From positions 142,102 to 195,803 of the forward strand of contig JANWYI010000001.1 in assembly GCA_025055255.1 (NCBI GenBank): a stretch of DNA of 53,702 nucleotides, given 5' to 3'. A model generated the notes under the pieces. The model ran no database searches and had not been told where the DNA came from. It saw only the letters and a list, made by a program, of their open reading frames with translations. Within the stretch, counting starts at the first letter, position 1; each line of letters opens with the position of its first letter. Source of the DNA: Anaerolineae bacterium. Lineage in GTDB: Bacteria; Chloroflexota; Anaerolineae; Aggregatilineales; UBA2796. Below are positions 44,161-53,702 of this stretch, one piece after another. Both the position numbers and the translations under genes were made by a program.

Positions 44161-44966
44161 GCGCTGTGCGTACTGAGCGTCCGCCATACATCTTGATTGC
44201 GCTGCTGCTGGGCAGCGGCGGCTATCTGCTCCTGCGGAACTTCCGCCTGCTGCCCGAAGTTGACTTGGCGCCGTATGCACCGCTCATCTTGGTCTTGTTA
44301 GGCGTCCAGCTGTTGCTGCGCGGCGATTTGGGCATTAGCTGGGCAGCGCAGACGTTTGGCATCACGCGCGGCACAGTGCGCGCTGCAAGTTTAGAGGCGT
44401 ACAGCGGCGAGTTGGATGTAAAGCTGCGTGCGCTGCGCCGTGAAGGACGACTGATCGCCGGTAGCTACACTGCTCGTTCGCGTCCTGATTTGACCGTGCG
44501 CGGCGAGACGGCACGGCTGACCATGCAGCGCGGACGCACGTGGCTGTTTTCCATCGCTGACTGGGAAGTCGGCTTAGCGCGCGACTTGCCGTGGAATGTG
44601 CTGCTCAGCAGTTTCTTAGGCGAGATCGAGGCAGATTTGCGCGGCATTCCGATCAATCGCGCTGAGTTAGGCACAGGCTTTGGCGACATTCGCCTCGTCC
44701 TGCCAGAGCTGGTCGGTCAAGGTGTACGCGCCTTTTCTACTTTTGGGAATGTGGCAATAGCAGTGCCAGAAGGCTGTGCAGCTCTTGTGCGCTTGCGGCG
44801 CAGAACGTTCAGCCGCTTACAAGTTGATGAGCGCTTTTTCATGCGCCTTGCCGATGACTTGTATGCCACGTTGAACCACACTGAAGCAGCGCGTGTCACT
44901 TACGCCGAAGTAGGCAGTACTTTTGGCACAGTGCGGCTTGTCAGCATTCAAACAGGGCAAGTTTAG
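44157..44966 (+). CDS. LiaF-like membrane protein with toast-rack domain
   Basis: 269 residues from GTG 44157. Two membrane segments (about 10-27 and 38-57) precede a beta-helix-like C-terminal domain rich in short repeats ([77 protein letters not shown]), the toast-rack architecture of LiaF/PspC-related proteins that sense envelope stress. It overlaps rpoD by 4 bases and has AGGAG inside the rpoD end. Function inferred from fold only. Confidence 0.72.
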   Translation: MSAVRTERPPYILIALLLGSGGYLLLRNFRLLPEVDLAPYAPLILVLLGVQLLLRGDLGISWAAQTFGITRGTVRAASLEAYSGELDVKLRALRREGRLIAGSYTARSRPDLTVRGETARLTMQRGRTWLFSIADWEVGLARDLPWNVLLSSFLGEIEADLRGIPINRAELGTGFGDIRLVLPELVGQGVRAFSTFGNVAIAVPEGCAALVRLRRRTFSRLQVDERFFMRLADDLYATLNHTEAARVTYAEVGSTFGTVRLVSIQTGQV

Positions 44967-44968
44967 CC

Positions 44969-45190
44969 ATGCGTCGCAAGGACATGCCAAGCCTACGCGA
45001 ACGCCTACGCGAGCAAGCACGTCGCTGTCCGCTGTGTGGTGCGTTGAGCGTAGTTGAGCGCCGTTGCAGGCGCTTGTGTGTGCGCTGCGGTTACCAAGAA
45101 TGCTGCGCAGACGCCTGCTTACTGGAATATCTTGATGAGGAGTCGGCGTTGACAGCTAGACCAGCGGAAAATACGGCGTCACGCGGATGA
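44969..45190 (+). CDS. Small Cys-rich zinc-ribbon-like protein
   Basis: 73 residues, 2 bases after the LiaF-like gene. CPLC, then a longer gap and LCVRCGYQECC-type Cys pairs plus a further Cys make a likely zinc ribbon; the N-terminus is very basic. DNA, RNA or protein binding is possible. The 3' end overlaps the convergent gene by 35 bases. An ATG codon for residue 6 is an alternative start. Confidence 0.6.
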   Translation: MRRKDMPSLRERLREQARRCPLCGALSVVERRCRRLCVRCGYQECCADACLLEYLDEESALTARPAENTASRG

Positions 45191-45461
45191 TCTTGCTCTG
45201 GAAGTTGGTCACGTAGTTGCACAGGCGCTCATAAAGCGCTTTCCAGTCAGGATGGTCGAGAATGGCGCGCGCCGTCTTATAGTCTTTAGCGATGCCACCT
45301 AGCAAAATCATTGGACGCTTGCCGTACATCGTATACCAACTTTCGGTTGGCTCTAAGCCCAACTTTGCCAAGCCTGGCGCTAACTCACGTACGAGAAACT
45401 CAAAGTAGTCTTGGTCGCGTCCGGGCAAGATGTCATAAGTCAGAATCAGCTTTACTTCCAT
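45156..45461 (-). CDS. Small single-domain protein, unknown (ferredoxin-like alpha-beta)
   Basis: 101 residues. N-terminal MEVKLILTYDILPGRDQDYFEFLVRELAPGL and later LLGGIAKDYKTARAILDHPDWKALYERL suggest a dimeric alpha-beta barrel or ABM-like fold. No catalytic residues are evident. Its ATG shares one base with the stop of the MBL-fold gene (TAATG), so the two are translationally coupled. Confidence 0.65.
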   Translation of the reverse strand: MEVKLILTYDILPGRDQDYFEFLVRELAPGLAKLGLEPTESWYTMYGKRPMILLGGIAKDYKTARAILDHPDWKALYERLCNYVTNFQSKIIRVTPYFPLV

Positions 45462-46096
45462 TAAGTGCTCTGCTCCATCACAATAACTTGCGTTTGCTCA
45501 GGCAAATTGCTAGCAGTTACCTTGAAGACTTGCTCTTGTTGCACGCGGCTGACGCCCATCTCGCGCAGAAAACGGTCGAGCGGCTCAAGTGGGACGTTGC
45601 TGTTGGGCAAGTAATAGTGCATTGGTATGACATAGTTCGGCTCCAACAGGCTGATCAGCTCAACAGCCTGCGTGGCATTTAGACCGCCACCACCGCCGAC
45701 TGGAACTAACGCGACATGCACGGTTTCTAGTGCCTCGATCACAGCTTGTGGCGGAATGTGGTCTAGGTCGCCTAAGTGTGCTACGCGCAGACCGTCAAAA
45801 TCTATCACATAGGCGATGTTCGGCTTGGGCGACTCTTGTGCTGTGTTATGCATCGCTACGCCAATGATGAATACGCCGCCGATTTCGTACTCGCCAGCGC
45901 CATAAATCACGCGCTGCACGCCTTTCACGCCTTCGGCGTAGCTGTGTCCATGCGCGATATGGCTGATGGTCACGATCTCTGCCTTCAGCTTCGGCACAGC
46001 CAAGCCCAGATGACCGTCAAAAGGGTCTGTGACAACTGACGCTTTGCCGCGCTCTGCCAGCCGAAAACAGCTATGTCCGTACCATGTGATTTCCAT
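45461..46096 (-). CDS. MBL-fold metal-dependent hydrolase-like protein
   Basis: 211 residues, UlaG-like beta-lactamase fold: N-terminal MEITWYGHSCFRL, TDPFDGHLG, VTISHIAHGHSY, GAGEYEIGGVFIIGV, HLGDLDHIPP and the terminal IPMHYYLPN. The HxHxDH metal motif normally found after the T/V-S-H is HIAHGH here, so the pattern is shifted and metal binding is uncertain. Such proteins act on small phosphoesters, lactones or RNA; substrate unknown. Promoter lies in the spacer shared with atpA. Confidence 0.83.
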   Translation of the reverse strand: MEITWYGHSCFRLAERGKASVVTDPFDGHLGLAVPKLKAEIVTISHIAHGHSYAEGVKGVQRVIYGAGEYEIGGVFIIGVAMHNTAQESPKPNIAYVIDFDGLRVAHLGDLDHIPPQAVIEALETVHVALVPVGGGGGLNATQAVELISLLEPNYVIPMHYYLPNSNVPLEPLDRFLREMGVSRVQQEQVFKVTASNLPEQTQVIVMEQST

Positions 46097-46140
46097 GTCT
46101 GGGACGTCTTCCCGTGTGTGTTTTGTGCAGTTGCTATGTT

Positions 46141-46169
46141 ATTCTAGCGCATCTTGACGCCCTGAACAA
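46141..46169 (-). promoter_or_regulatory. Candidate promoter of MBL-fold gene
   Basis: Minus strand TTGTTC (46164-46169), 17-base spacer, TAGAAT (46141-46146). Start near 46134, leader about 38 bases. The 270-base spacer 46097-46366 shows no reading frame or RNA gene. Confidence 0.45.
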
Positions 46170-46316
46170 GCGTTTGGAGCGCTCAATCGGCGTCCGATGT
46201 ACTACACAGGCTGAATAAAGCTACAATTGCAAATGTCAGCCGCTCAGTTTACACTTTAGGCAGTCTCTTTGCGCTAAATGACCCATCAAGGCACGCTCGC
46301 CTTGCTTGAGGCAGCA

Positions 46317-46347
46317 TTGAGCGCTACGCAAACACTCGTTCTAAAAT
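46317..46347 (+). promoter_or_regulatory. Candidate promoter of atpA-atpG-atpD-atpC
   Basis: TTGAGC (46317-46322), 19-base spacer, TAAAAT (46342-46347), leaving about 13 bases before the ATG with AGGGAGC as ribosome site. The spacing is longer than optimal, so the call is tentative. Confidence 0.35.
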
Positions 46348-46366
46348 TTCACAGGGAGCTACAGTA

Positions 46367-47908
46367 ATGTCGCCATCTGGCAGCAGCACAAACTACGCAG
46401 AGGCACTGCTTGAGCAGCTCAAAAATTGGCAGCCGACTATCCGCTCAGTCGAGGTCGGGCGCGTGGTCGAGGTCGGCGATGGTATCGCGCGCGTCTCTGG
46501 CTTGCCTTCGGTCAAGCTGAGCGAACTGGTCGAGTTCGCCAATGGTACGCTAGGCATTGCCTTCAACCTTGAAGACGACAATGTCGGCATCATCATCATG
46601 GGCGATTACACGCACATCCGTGAAGGCGATGAAGTACGCGGCACAGGACGCATTGCATCTGTGCCAGTTGGCATGGGCTTGATCGGGCGTGTGGTCAACG
46701 CGCTCGGACAGCCGATTGACGGCAAGGGTCCAATTCAGGCGACCGAGTATTACAACGTGGAGCGGATTGCGCCGGGCGTGATTGAGCGCCAAGACGTAGA
46801 TACGCCACTGCAGACGGGTATCCTTGCCATTGACGCCATGTTTCCCATCGGGCGCGGTCAGCGCGAGCTGATCATCGGCGACCGTCAAACAGGCAAGACG
46901 GCTATCGCGCTCGACACGATTATCAATCAGCGCGGACAAGGCGTCTACTGCATTTACGTGGCAATTGGTCAGAAAGAAGCGCAAGTAGCTGCTGTGCGCG
47001 CCACGCTAGAGCAGTACGGCGCTATGGACTACACCACAATTGTGGTCGCCTCAGCAGCTGAGTCAGCGGCGCTGCAGTATCTCGCGCCGTATGCTGGCTG
47101 TGCCATGGGCGAGTGGTTCATGGAGAACGGCAAGGATGCGCTGATTGTCTACGACGATCTTTCCAAGCACGCTTGGGCGTACCGCCAAGTCTCGCTCCTG
47201 CTGCGCCGTCCACCAGGTCGTGAGGCATATCCGGGCGACGTCTTCTACCTGCACAGCCGTCTGCTGGAGCGCGCGGCGCGGCTCTCACAGGCGCGTGGCG
47301 GCGGCAGCCTGACTGCCTTGCCGATCATCGAGACGCTGCTCGGCGACGTCTCAGCCTACATTCCGACTAATGTGATCTCAATTACTGACGGGCAGATTTT
47401 CCTTGAGACCGACTTGTTCAATGCTGGTCAGCGTCCTGCTATCAACGTCGGTATCTCAGTCAGCCGCGTCGGTGGCGACGCACAGCGCAAGGCGATGAAG
47501 CGCTTTGCCGGGCGCATGAAAGGCGAGCTATCGCAGTTCCGCGCACTTGCAGCATTTGCTCAGTTCGGCGCCGATCTCGACCGCGCCACACAGATGCAGC
47601 TAGATCGCGGCATGCGTCTGACTGAGCTGCTCAAGCAGCCGCAGTACAGCCCTATGCCATTGGCTGATGAAGTCATGTTGATCTACGCAGGCACGCGCGG
47701 CTACTTGGATCAAATTCCTGTAGCTCAGGTCAACGCTTGGCGCCAAGAGTTTCTGCGCTACGTCAACACGATGTATCCAGAGATTGCACACAGTATTGAT
47801 AATCCAGAGACCAAGTACGACCTGACTCAGGAGATGGAAAATCTGCTCAAGAAAGCGTTGGAGGACTTCAACGCGCAGTGGCAACAGCGGCATACGGCAA
47901 AAGCCTAA
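46367..47908 (+). CDS. atpA: F1Fo ATP synthase subunit alpha
   Basis: 513 residues. Nucleotide-binding but mostly non-catalytic F1 subunit. Walker [10 protein letters not shown] (about 169-177), the beta-barrel start [22 protein letters not shown], and [31 protein letters not shown] with the catalytic-site Arg of alpha contributed at [13 protein letters not shown]. Length and motifs are normal. It opens the F1 gene set and lacks the usual upstream atpB, atpE, atpF and atpH genes; a 270-base spacer and a divergent MBL gene precede it. Confidence 0.97.
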   Translation: MSPSGSSTNYAEALLEQLKNWQPTIRSVEVGRVVEVGDGIARVSGLPSVKLSELVEFANGTLGIAFNLEDDNVGIIIMGDYTHIREGDEVRGTGRIASVPVGMGLIGRVVNALGQPIDGKGPIQATEYYNVERIAPGVIERQDVDTPLQTGILAIDAMFPIGRGQRELIIGDRQTGKTAIALDTIINQRGQGVYCIYVAIGQKEAQVAAVRATLEQYGAMDYTTIVVASAAESAALQYLAPYAGCAMGEWFMENGKDALIVYDDLSKHAWAYRQVSLLLRRPPGREAYPGDVFYLHSRLLERAARLSQARGGGSLTALPIIETLLGDVSAYIPTNVISITDGQIFLETDLFNAGQRPAINVGISVSRVGGDAQRKAMKRFAGRMKGELSQFRALAAFAQFGADLDRATQMQLDRGMRLTELLKQPQYSPMPLADEVMLIYAGTRGYLDQIPVAQVNAWRQEFLRYVNTMYPEIAHSIDNPETKYDLTQEMENLLKKALEDFNAQWQQRHTAKA

Positions 47909-47920
47909 GCGAGGTGCGCC

Positions 47921-48871
47921 ATGCCTAATCCACGCGAGATTAAGCGCCGCATTCGCTCAGTCAAGAACATTCAGCAGATCACTATGGCACTGGAGGCAGT
48001 TTCTGCCTCCAAAGTGCGGCGTGCCACGGCGCAGGCGCTCTCGGCGCGCGCTTATGCCAACATGGCAATGCAAGTGCTGACCAACATTGCCAGCACGAGC
48101 GGCTCAATTTCAGCCTTGCATCCGCTGCTGCAGAGCCGCGAGCAAATTGGCACAGTCACTATCTGCTTGATCACAAGCGACCGTGGCTTGTCAGGCGCTT
48201 ACAACACGAACGTTATCCGTGTGGCACGTCAATTTGCCCAACATCTAGGGCGACCTGTGCGCTGGGTCGCTGTTGGACGCAAGGGACGCGACGCTTTGGT
48301 GCGTCTGCGCGAAAACGTTGAGGCAGAATTTATTGGCTTGCCTGCTTGGTGGACGATTGACGCGCTGCGTCCGATTCGCCAAGTCCTAGTGGAAGACTAC
48401 CTCAAAGGCTATGCAGACGAGGTTTACGTCGCCTACACTGAGTTCATCAATACGCTGACGCAAAAACCAATGGTGCTGCGGCTGTTGCCACTAGCGTTTG
48501 ATGAGAAAAGCGCGCTAAGCCGTCCGGACTACCTCAAAATGATGGAGAAACCTGAGAGTAGTGTCGCGGACTATATCTTCGAGCCGAGCGCCTCAGCGAT
48601 TCTTGAGGAAATCGTGCCGAAGTTTGTCGAGAACATCTTGCTGGAGCTTGTGCTAGAGAGCCAAGCCAGCGAACACAGCGCGCGCATGGTCGCTATGCGC
48701 AACGCCTCAGATAATGCTAAAGCGCTCGCCGAAGACTTGACCTTGAGCTACAACAAGGCGCGCCAAGCGGCAATCACTGCAGAGATTTTGGACATCGTCG
48801 GCGGCGTAGAGGCGCTGCGCGCTCAGGAAGCGCGCGAGGCGGAAGCCGCTCGTGCTGATGGAAAAGCATAA
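47921..48871 (+). CDS. atpG: F1Fo ATP synthase subunit gamma
   Basis: 316 residues, a little longer than the usual 285-300. The central stalk: N-terminal PNPREIKRRIRSVKNIQQITMALEAVSASKVRRA and C-terminal ASEHSARMVAMRNASDNAKALAEDLTLSYNKARQAAITAEI helices form the coiled coil inside the F1 head; the middle holds LITSDRGLSGAYN. The extra length is the C-terminal tail (about 295-316). Follows atpA by 12 bases. Confidence 0.95.
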   Translation: MPNPREIKRRIRSVKNIQQITMALEAVSASKVRRATAQALSARAYANMAMQVLTNIASTSGSISALHPLLQSREQIGTVTICLITSDRGLSGAYNTNVIRVARQFAQHLGRPVRWVAVGRKGRDALVRLRENVEAEFIGLPAWWTIDALRPIRQVLVEDYLKGYADEVYVAYTEFINTLTQKPMVLRLLPLAFDEKSALSRPDYLKMMEKPESSVADYIFEPSASAILEEIVPKFVENILLELVLESQASEHSARMVAMRNASDNAKALAEDLTLSYNKARQAAITAEILDIVGGVEALRAQEAREAEAARADGKA

Positions 48872-50329
<1,458 letters not shown>

Positions 50330-50335
50330 AGCGAG

Positions 50336-50362
50336 AGCAGCCGTGCGCAGAGCGCGGCTGCT
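50336..50362 (+). other. Hairpin in atpD-atpC spacer
   Basis: AGCAGCCG pairs with CGGCTGCT (50336-50343, 50355-50362), with inner GCGC pairs. No T-run follows, so it is not a terminator; it may mark mRNA processing or lower atpC expression. Confidence 0.5.
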
Positions 50363-50384
50363 GTGGCACTGAAAAGGACAGAGT

Positions 50385-50849
50385 ATGCCTATTCGTGTAG
50401 ATATCGTGACGCAGGAAGGTCCGTTGTTCAGCGAGCCATATGCCGACGCTGTGATTTTGCCCGGCTCTGAAGGCGAGATGGGCGTGTTGCCGCGCCATGC
50501 TGCGCTCTTGGCGACGCTTGGCTACGGCGAGCTGCGCGTGCGTAAAGGCAACGCTGAAGAGAGCTTCATCATCTACGGCGGCGTGGTCGAGGTACGTCCA
50601 GAGCGCGTGATCGTCTTGGCGGACACGGCTGAGTCAACTTACGAAGTGGACATCAAGAAGGCACAAGAGGCGCGCGCTGCAGCCGAGAAGGTCATGCGTG
50701 AAGGTGTGCCGCCAGATAAGACCGCAGCAATTATGCAGGAGCTGCGCCGCGCCAATCTGCAGGAAAACGTGATGCGGCGCGTGCGCAACCGTCCGCCGAC
50801 CGTGCGCATCCGCGAGTCAGCGAACGGAAACAACCAAAACAAGAGCTAG
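50385..50849 (+). CDS. atpC: F1Fo ATP synthase subunit epsilon
   Basis: 154 residues. N-terminal beta sandwich (IRVDIVTQEGPLFSEPYADAVILPGSEGEMGVLPRHAALLATLGYGELRV), then the regulatory helices (KKAQEARAAAEKVMREG). Residues beyond about 135 form an extra tail not seen in many epsilons. It closes the F1 gene set and is followed by a terminator. Confidence 0.93.
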   Translation: MPIRVDIVTQEGPLFSEPYADAVILPGSEGEMGVLPRHAALLATLGYGELRVRKGNAEESFIIYGGVVEVRPERVIVLADTAESTYEVDIKKAQEARAAAEKVMREGVPPDKTAAIMQELRRANLQENVMRRVRNRPPTVRIRESANGNNQNKS

Positions 50850-50861
50850 ATAGTCAGTCTA

Positions 50862-50893
50862 CGGGCGGATTGTCGAGTCCGCCCGGTAATTTT
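50862..50893 (+). terminator. Intrinsic terminator after atpC
   Basis: An 8-bp stem (50862-50869 with 50878-50885) and an 8-base loop, followed by GTAATTTTG. The T-run is short, so efficiency may be moderate. Confidence 0.65.
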
Positions 50894-50909
50894 GCCTCAG
50901 GAGCGAGCC

Positions 50910-51461
50910 GTGAACGTGCCAACTAGGACATTTTCGGTCGCTGAATTCGACCAGTTCGTCCAGCAGCCTAGAAACGCCGAAAAGCTCTTTGAGTACGTCG
51001 CAGGCGAGGTCGTTGAGGTGCCTTCCAATCCACTGGCTTCAAAAATTTCGATTGTCATCGCAAGCGCACTTTTTCAGTTCGTCAGCGAACGGCAACTAGG
51101 TCATGTGACGGGCGAGGCAGGCGGCTATGTGGTCTCAAGTGAGCGCTACGCACCAAATGGCGCCTTCATCAGCAGAGGGCGTCAAGCACAGCTACCTGCT
51201 GAAGGCTACACTCCCGTGCCACCTGACCTCGCCATTGAAGTAGACCTGCCCACTACTTACCAATCACAGCGACACCTGCGCGTCAAGATTGCCAATTACC
51301 TCGCAGCTGGCACTGAAGTCTGGCTGATTGTGCCCGAAGCGCGCCAAGCCGAAATCTACGCGCTGAACGCGCCTGTCCGCATTTTGACCGAGAACGATAC
51401 CCTAGAAGGCACTGGCATTCTGGCAGGTTTCCGTCTGCCGCTCAAACGTCTGTTCGAATGA
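50910..51461 (+). CDS. Uma2 family (DUF820) endonuclease-like protein
   Basis: 183 residues from GTG 50910, with CAGGAG just upstream; the in-frame TTG at 50892 would lie ahead of that site. A PD-(D/E)XK fold: APNGAFIS at the position of the family's P-D-V-A-F motif, PPDLAIEVDLP with the core Glu, and KIANYLAAGTEVWLIVPE. The Asp of the first motif is Asn here, so nuclease activity is doubtful. Such genes are abundant in Cyanobacteria and Chloroflexota and mobile between genomes; biological role unknown. Confidence 0.82.
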   Translation: MNVPTRTFSVAEFDQFVQQPRNAEKLFEYVAGEVVEVPSNPLASKISIVIASALFQFVSERQLGHVTGEAGGYVVSSERYAPNGAFISRGRQAQLPAEGYTPVPPDLAIEVDLPTTYQSQRHLRVKIANYLAAGTEVWLIVPEARQAEIYALNAPVRILTENDTLEGTGILAGFRLPLKRLFE

Positions 51462-51490
51462 CCTCTTGAGCGTCCTTTCGCTCACCTTCT

Positions 51491-53188
51491 ATGAAGTTCC
51501 TGCTAGCACAACTGCTCTACCTGCTGCGCGAGCGTCCTAATCGGATGAACTTGGTCATCCTAGCGCGTTTTCTGCTCACGCTCATCATCCTGATCACCAT
51601 TTACAGCATCCTATTCCATTACATTATGGAATACGAAGGACGTTATTACTCTTGGGTGACAGGTTTCTACTGGACGCTCACAGTCATGACCACGCTCGGC
51701 TTTGGCGACATTACTTTTCAGTCTGACCTTGGCAAGCTGTTCTCAATGGTCGTTTTGCTGAGCGGCGTGTTCTTCCTGCTCGTCCTGCTGCCGTTCATCT
51801 TTGTTGAGTTTTTCTACGCGCCTTGGATACGCGCGCAGCAAGCTGCCAGAGCGCCCAGACAACTGCCCAAGAAAATGAGCGGTCACGTCATCATCACGCA
51901 CCTCGATAACGTCACACGAGCGCTGATCGAGAAACTCAAACAGTATCAATATCCATACGTCTTGCTGATCAACGATCTGAGCGCACTCGCCTCACATGAT
52001 GCCGAATACAGAGTCATGATCGGCGCTCTAGACAATCCAAAGACCTACCAGTTGGCGCGTGTAGATAAAGCGCTGATCGTGGTGACCACTGGTAACGACC
52101 AGCTGAACGCAAACGTAGCGGCGACTGTCCGTGAAGTGTGCGAGCATGTGCCGATCCTAGCCACTGCCAACTTTGAGGCATCAGTGGACATCTTAGAATT
52201 GGCAGGCTGCAATCATGTGTTGCAACTAGGCGAGATGATGGGACAGGCAATTGCGCGGCGCGCCGTCGGCGATGAGCCGCATGGCTATCCAATCGGACAA
52301 TTTGGCGAGTTGCTGATCGTGGAGACAACCGTGCGTGAGACGCAGCTCGTCGGGCATACGCTGCGCGAGTTAGCGCTGCGCGAGCAAGTCGGCGTGAACG
52401 TGCTAGGACTGTGGCAACGCGGAGTTTTTCATGCAGCGCAGCCTGAGGCGTTGATAACCGAGAGCACGATTCTGGTCATGGCAGGCACGCAGGCACAAAT
52501 CGGAGCATTTAGACAGCGTTTTCATAAGCCGCAGCCGATTCACGCGCCAATTGTCATCATCGGCGCAGGGCGCGTTGGACGCGCTGCCGCGCGCGCACTA
52601 GCTGAGCGCGGTCTGGACTACCGCATTGTGGAAAAAGCGCCTGAGCGTATCCGCGATCCTCAGAAATACATTCTAGGCGATGCAGCCGAGCTGGAAGTCC
52701 TAGAGCGTGCAGGCATCCGCGAGACGACTGTAGTTATCATCACAACGCATGATGACGATTTGAACATTTACTTGACGATCTATTGCCGTCGCTTACGTCC
52801 AGAGGCGCAGATCATCAGCCGCGCCAACCTTGAGCGTAACGTGGCGACGTTGCATCGTGCTGGCGCCGACTTCGTCCTGTCTTACGCCTCAATGGGCGCC
52901 AACGCAATTATTAACGTGATCGGGCGCGATAACATCTTGATGGTCGCTGAAGGCTTGGATATTTTCGAGGTCGAAATTCCGCGCGAGCTGGCAGGCAGAA
53001 GCATCACAGAGTGCGACATACGCAACCGCACAGGCTGTACTTTGGTCGGCGTCCGCCAGAACGGCACGGTCAGCACTGTCAGCGATCCAACTGAGAGATT
53101 GCCAAGTCAGGGACGCATCATTTTGATTGGCGACTCAGCCGCTGAAAAACGCTTTCTGAAGCTCTACAAGCATAACGGCAAGCGCTGA
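51491..53188 (+). CDS. Potassium channel with two RCK (TrkA-N/TrkA-C) domains
   Basis: 565 residues. Two membrane helices around a pore loop: the filter reads TTLGFGD (67-73) instead of T-x-G-Y-G-D. Then the first RCK domain (about 130-250) with no G-x-G-x-x-G, and TrkA-C-like part, the second RCK domain (353 on) with GAGRVG (358-363), and a final TrkA-C part (IFEVEIPRELAGRSITECDIRNRTGCTLVGVRQ). RCK rings bind nucleotides or Ca and gate the pore. It resembles GsuK/MthK-type channels. It has no nearby trkH. c-di-AMP often controls such channels, and two receptors for it are in the window, but no direct link is shown. Confidence 0.88.
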   Translation: MKFLLAQLLYLLRERPNRMNLVILARFLLTLIILITIYSILFHYIMEYEGRYYSWVTGFYWTLTVMTTLGFGDITFQSDLGKLFSMVVLLSGVFFLLVLLPFIFVEFFYAPWIRAQQAARAPRQLPKKMSGHVIITHLDNVTRALIEKLKQYQYPYVLLINDLSALASHDAEYRVMIGALDNPKTYQLARVDKALIVVTTGNDQLNANVAATVREVCEHVPILATANFEASVDILELAGCNHVLQLGEMMGQAIARRAVGDEPHGYPIGQFGELLIVETTVRETQLVGHTLRELALREQVGVNVLGLWQRGVFHAAQPEALITESTILVMAGTQAQIGAFRQRFHKPQPIHAPIVIIGAGRVGRAAARALAERGLDYRIVEKAPERIRDPQKYILGDAAELEVLERAGIRETTVVIITTHDDDLNIYLTIYCRRLRPEAQIISRANLERNVATLHRAGADFVLSYASMGANAIINVIGRDNILMVAEGLDIFEVEIPRELAGRSITECDIRNRTGCTLVGVRQNGTVSTVSDPTERLPSQGRIILIGDSAAEKRFLKLYKHNGKR

Positions 53189-53225
53189 AAAGAGCGCATG
53201 CGCGCAACAGTTATCTGTAGAGCCG

Positions 53226-53263
53226 CAAAAAACGTGGCAGTCAAGTGCTTTTGACTGCCACGT
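53226..53263 (-). terminator. Intrinsic terminator after the truncated right-end gene
   Basis: A 13-bp perfect stem (53232-53244 with 53251-53263) and a 6-base loop, followed on the minus strand by TTTTTT. It ends the gene at 53288-53701; it is not a terminator for the channel gene on the plus strand, because no T-run follows on that side. Confidence 0.88.
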
Positions 53264-53287
53264 CGGATTGTGTGTTGCTCTAGCCTC

Positions 53288-53701
53288 TCATGGCGCTGCC
53301 AGATCGAAGTCCCAGCGGAATTCGTTGATCTGGATGCTGTCAATCGCGCTCTCGATGTAATCTTTGCCTGCTGCGCCACGTGAAGGATAGCCGATAGCGA
53401 TTGAGATGGTCGCTGTGCCGTAGACGCCATCAGGTTTCACCACAGGCTTGAAGCCGCGCTTGCGGAACTCGCTCAGCACCTCGCGCCACGTCTTCGGACG
53501 ACTGTAGTCTGTGTACTGATACGGACACGGCATGTGACCAGGCGCATCAGGATTGTAGTTGTGGACTGTCCAGCCGCGCGCGCCGCTCATCGGACCTTTG
53601 CGTTGCCAGCGATTGGACGCGATCACGCCGTTGAAGTCGAGGCGGCAATTGGCTGTGGTCTGGTCGCCGCCTGCCTTGACGTACAGGTTGATGAACCAGT
53701 C
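53288..53701 (-). CDS. Protein of unknown function, C-terminal part (5' end outside window)
   Basis: At least 137 residues open to the right edge, ending TGA. Visible sequence includes DWFINLYVKAGGDQTTANC, NRWQRKGPMSGARGWTVHNYNPD, PCPYQYTDYSRPKTWREVLSEFRKRGFKP and FRWDFDLAAP. It is rich in aromatic residues and Gly, has two Cys, and looks like an extracellular or ligand-binding beta domain. I recognise no family. The strong terminator after it argues that the frame is a true gene. Confidence 0.6.
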   Translation of the reverse strand, partial: DWFINLYVKAGGDQTTANCRLDFNGVIASNRWQRKGPMSGARGWTVHNYNPDAPGHMPCPYQYTDYSRPKTWREVLSEFRKRGFKPVVKPDGVYGTATISIAIGYPSRGAAGKDYIESAIDSIQINEFRWDFDLAAP

Positions 53702-53702
53702 G

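Overview
The window is a dense, apparently single-chromosome bacterial segment of moderately high G+C content. It holds 52 protein genes that I can support, two of them cut by the window edges, and no RNA gene, insertion sequence, prophage or CRISPR array that I can see. No gene-free stretch exceeds 300 bases; the longest are 34998-35274 and 46097-46366. The best guess for the source is a member of the Chloroflexota (Anaerolineae-like). Reasons are a CpXC-domain protein, a BTAD-type regulator with an ATPase-like N-terminus, a Gld-type ABC operon ending in a DUF4340 protein, c-di-AMP receptors, LytR-CpsA-Psr and LiaF-like envelope proteins, several Thr/Pro-rich secreted proteins with SH3-like domains, and no outer-membrane assembly genes. 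This assignment is inference from gene content.

Layout. 1-2759: end of a TIR-domain gene, then nagA and an 8-oxoguanine deaminase. 2756-10882: LCP envelope protein, a membrane histidine kinase, polX, an SH3-like membrane protein, a KdgK-type sugar kinase, a small unknown and a methyltransferase. 11128-15931: clpC facing a CYTH-methylmalonyl-CoA mutase pair, separated by an intrinsic terminator. 16042-17265: an isolated gene that fuses a TIR-like domain to a PD-(D/E)XK nuclease domain resembling the DUF1887/Card1 type. 17492-21593: cytoplasmic histidine kinase, CpXC protein, lipoprotein. 21663-25323: two tandem DarA-like c-di-AMP receptors, queA, tsaB, rimI and a family 4 uracil-DNA glycosylase. 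25383-30095: polyprenyl-phosphate sugar-phosphate transferase, CgeB-like glycosyltransferase, GT39-like membrane transferase and cyanophycinase. 30092-38823: a long minus-strand block with two small membrane paralogues, two exported proteins, miaA, yraN, a BTAD regulator, hisS and a lipoprotein alpha-amylase. 38936-44966: Gld-like ABC operon, rpoD and a LiaF-like protein. 44969-46096: small zinc-ribbon protein, small unknown and MBL-fold protein. 46367-50849: atpA-atpG-atpD-atpC. 50910-53701: Uma2-family protein, potassium channel with RCK domains and a truncated unknown.

How the genes fit together. Amino-sugar and keto-sugar catabolism (nagA, kdgK-like), a secreted GH13 enzyme and methylmalonyl-CoA mutase suggest a heterotroph. 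PolX, UDG4 and 8-oxoguanine deaminase handle damaged bases. The envelope is served by the LCP protein, the GT cluster and the LiaF-like protein. The F1 catalytic genes stand without the Fo and delta genes, so the ATP synthase operon is split in this genome. The most unusual item is the TIR-nuclease fusion at 16042-17265: its TIR part lacks the usual catalytic Glu, while its nuclease part keeps the D...E-x-K residues. This suggests a ligand-gated or partner-gated nuclease effector of a defence type rather than an NADase.
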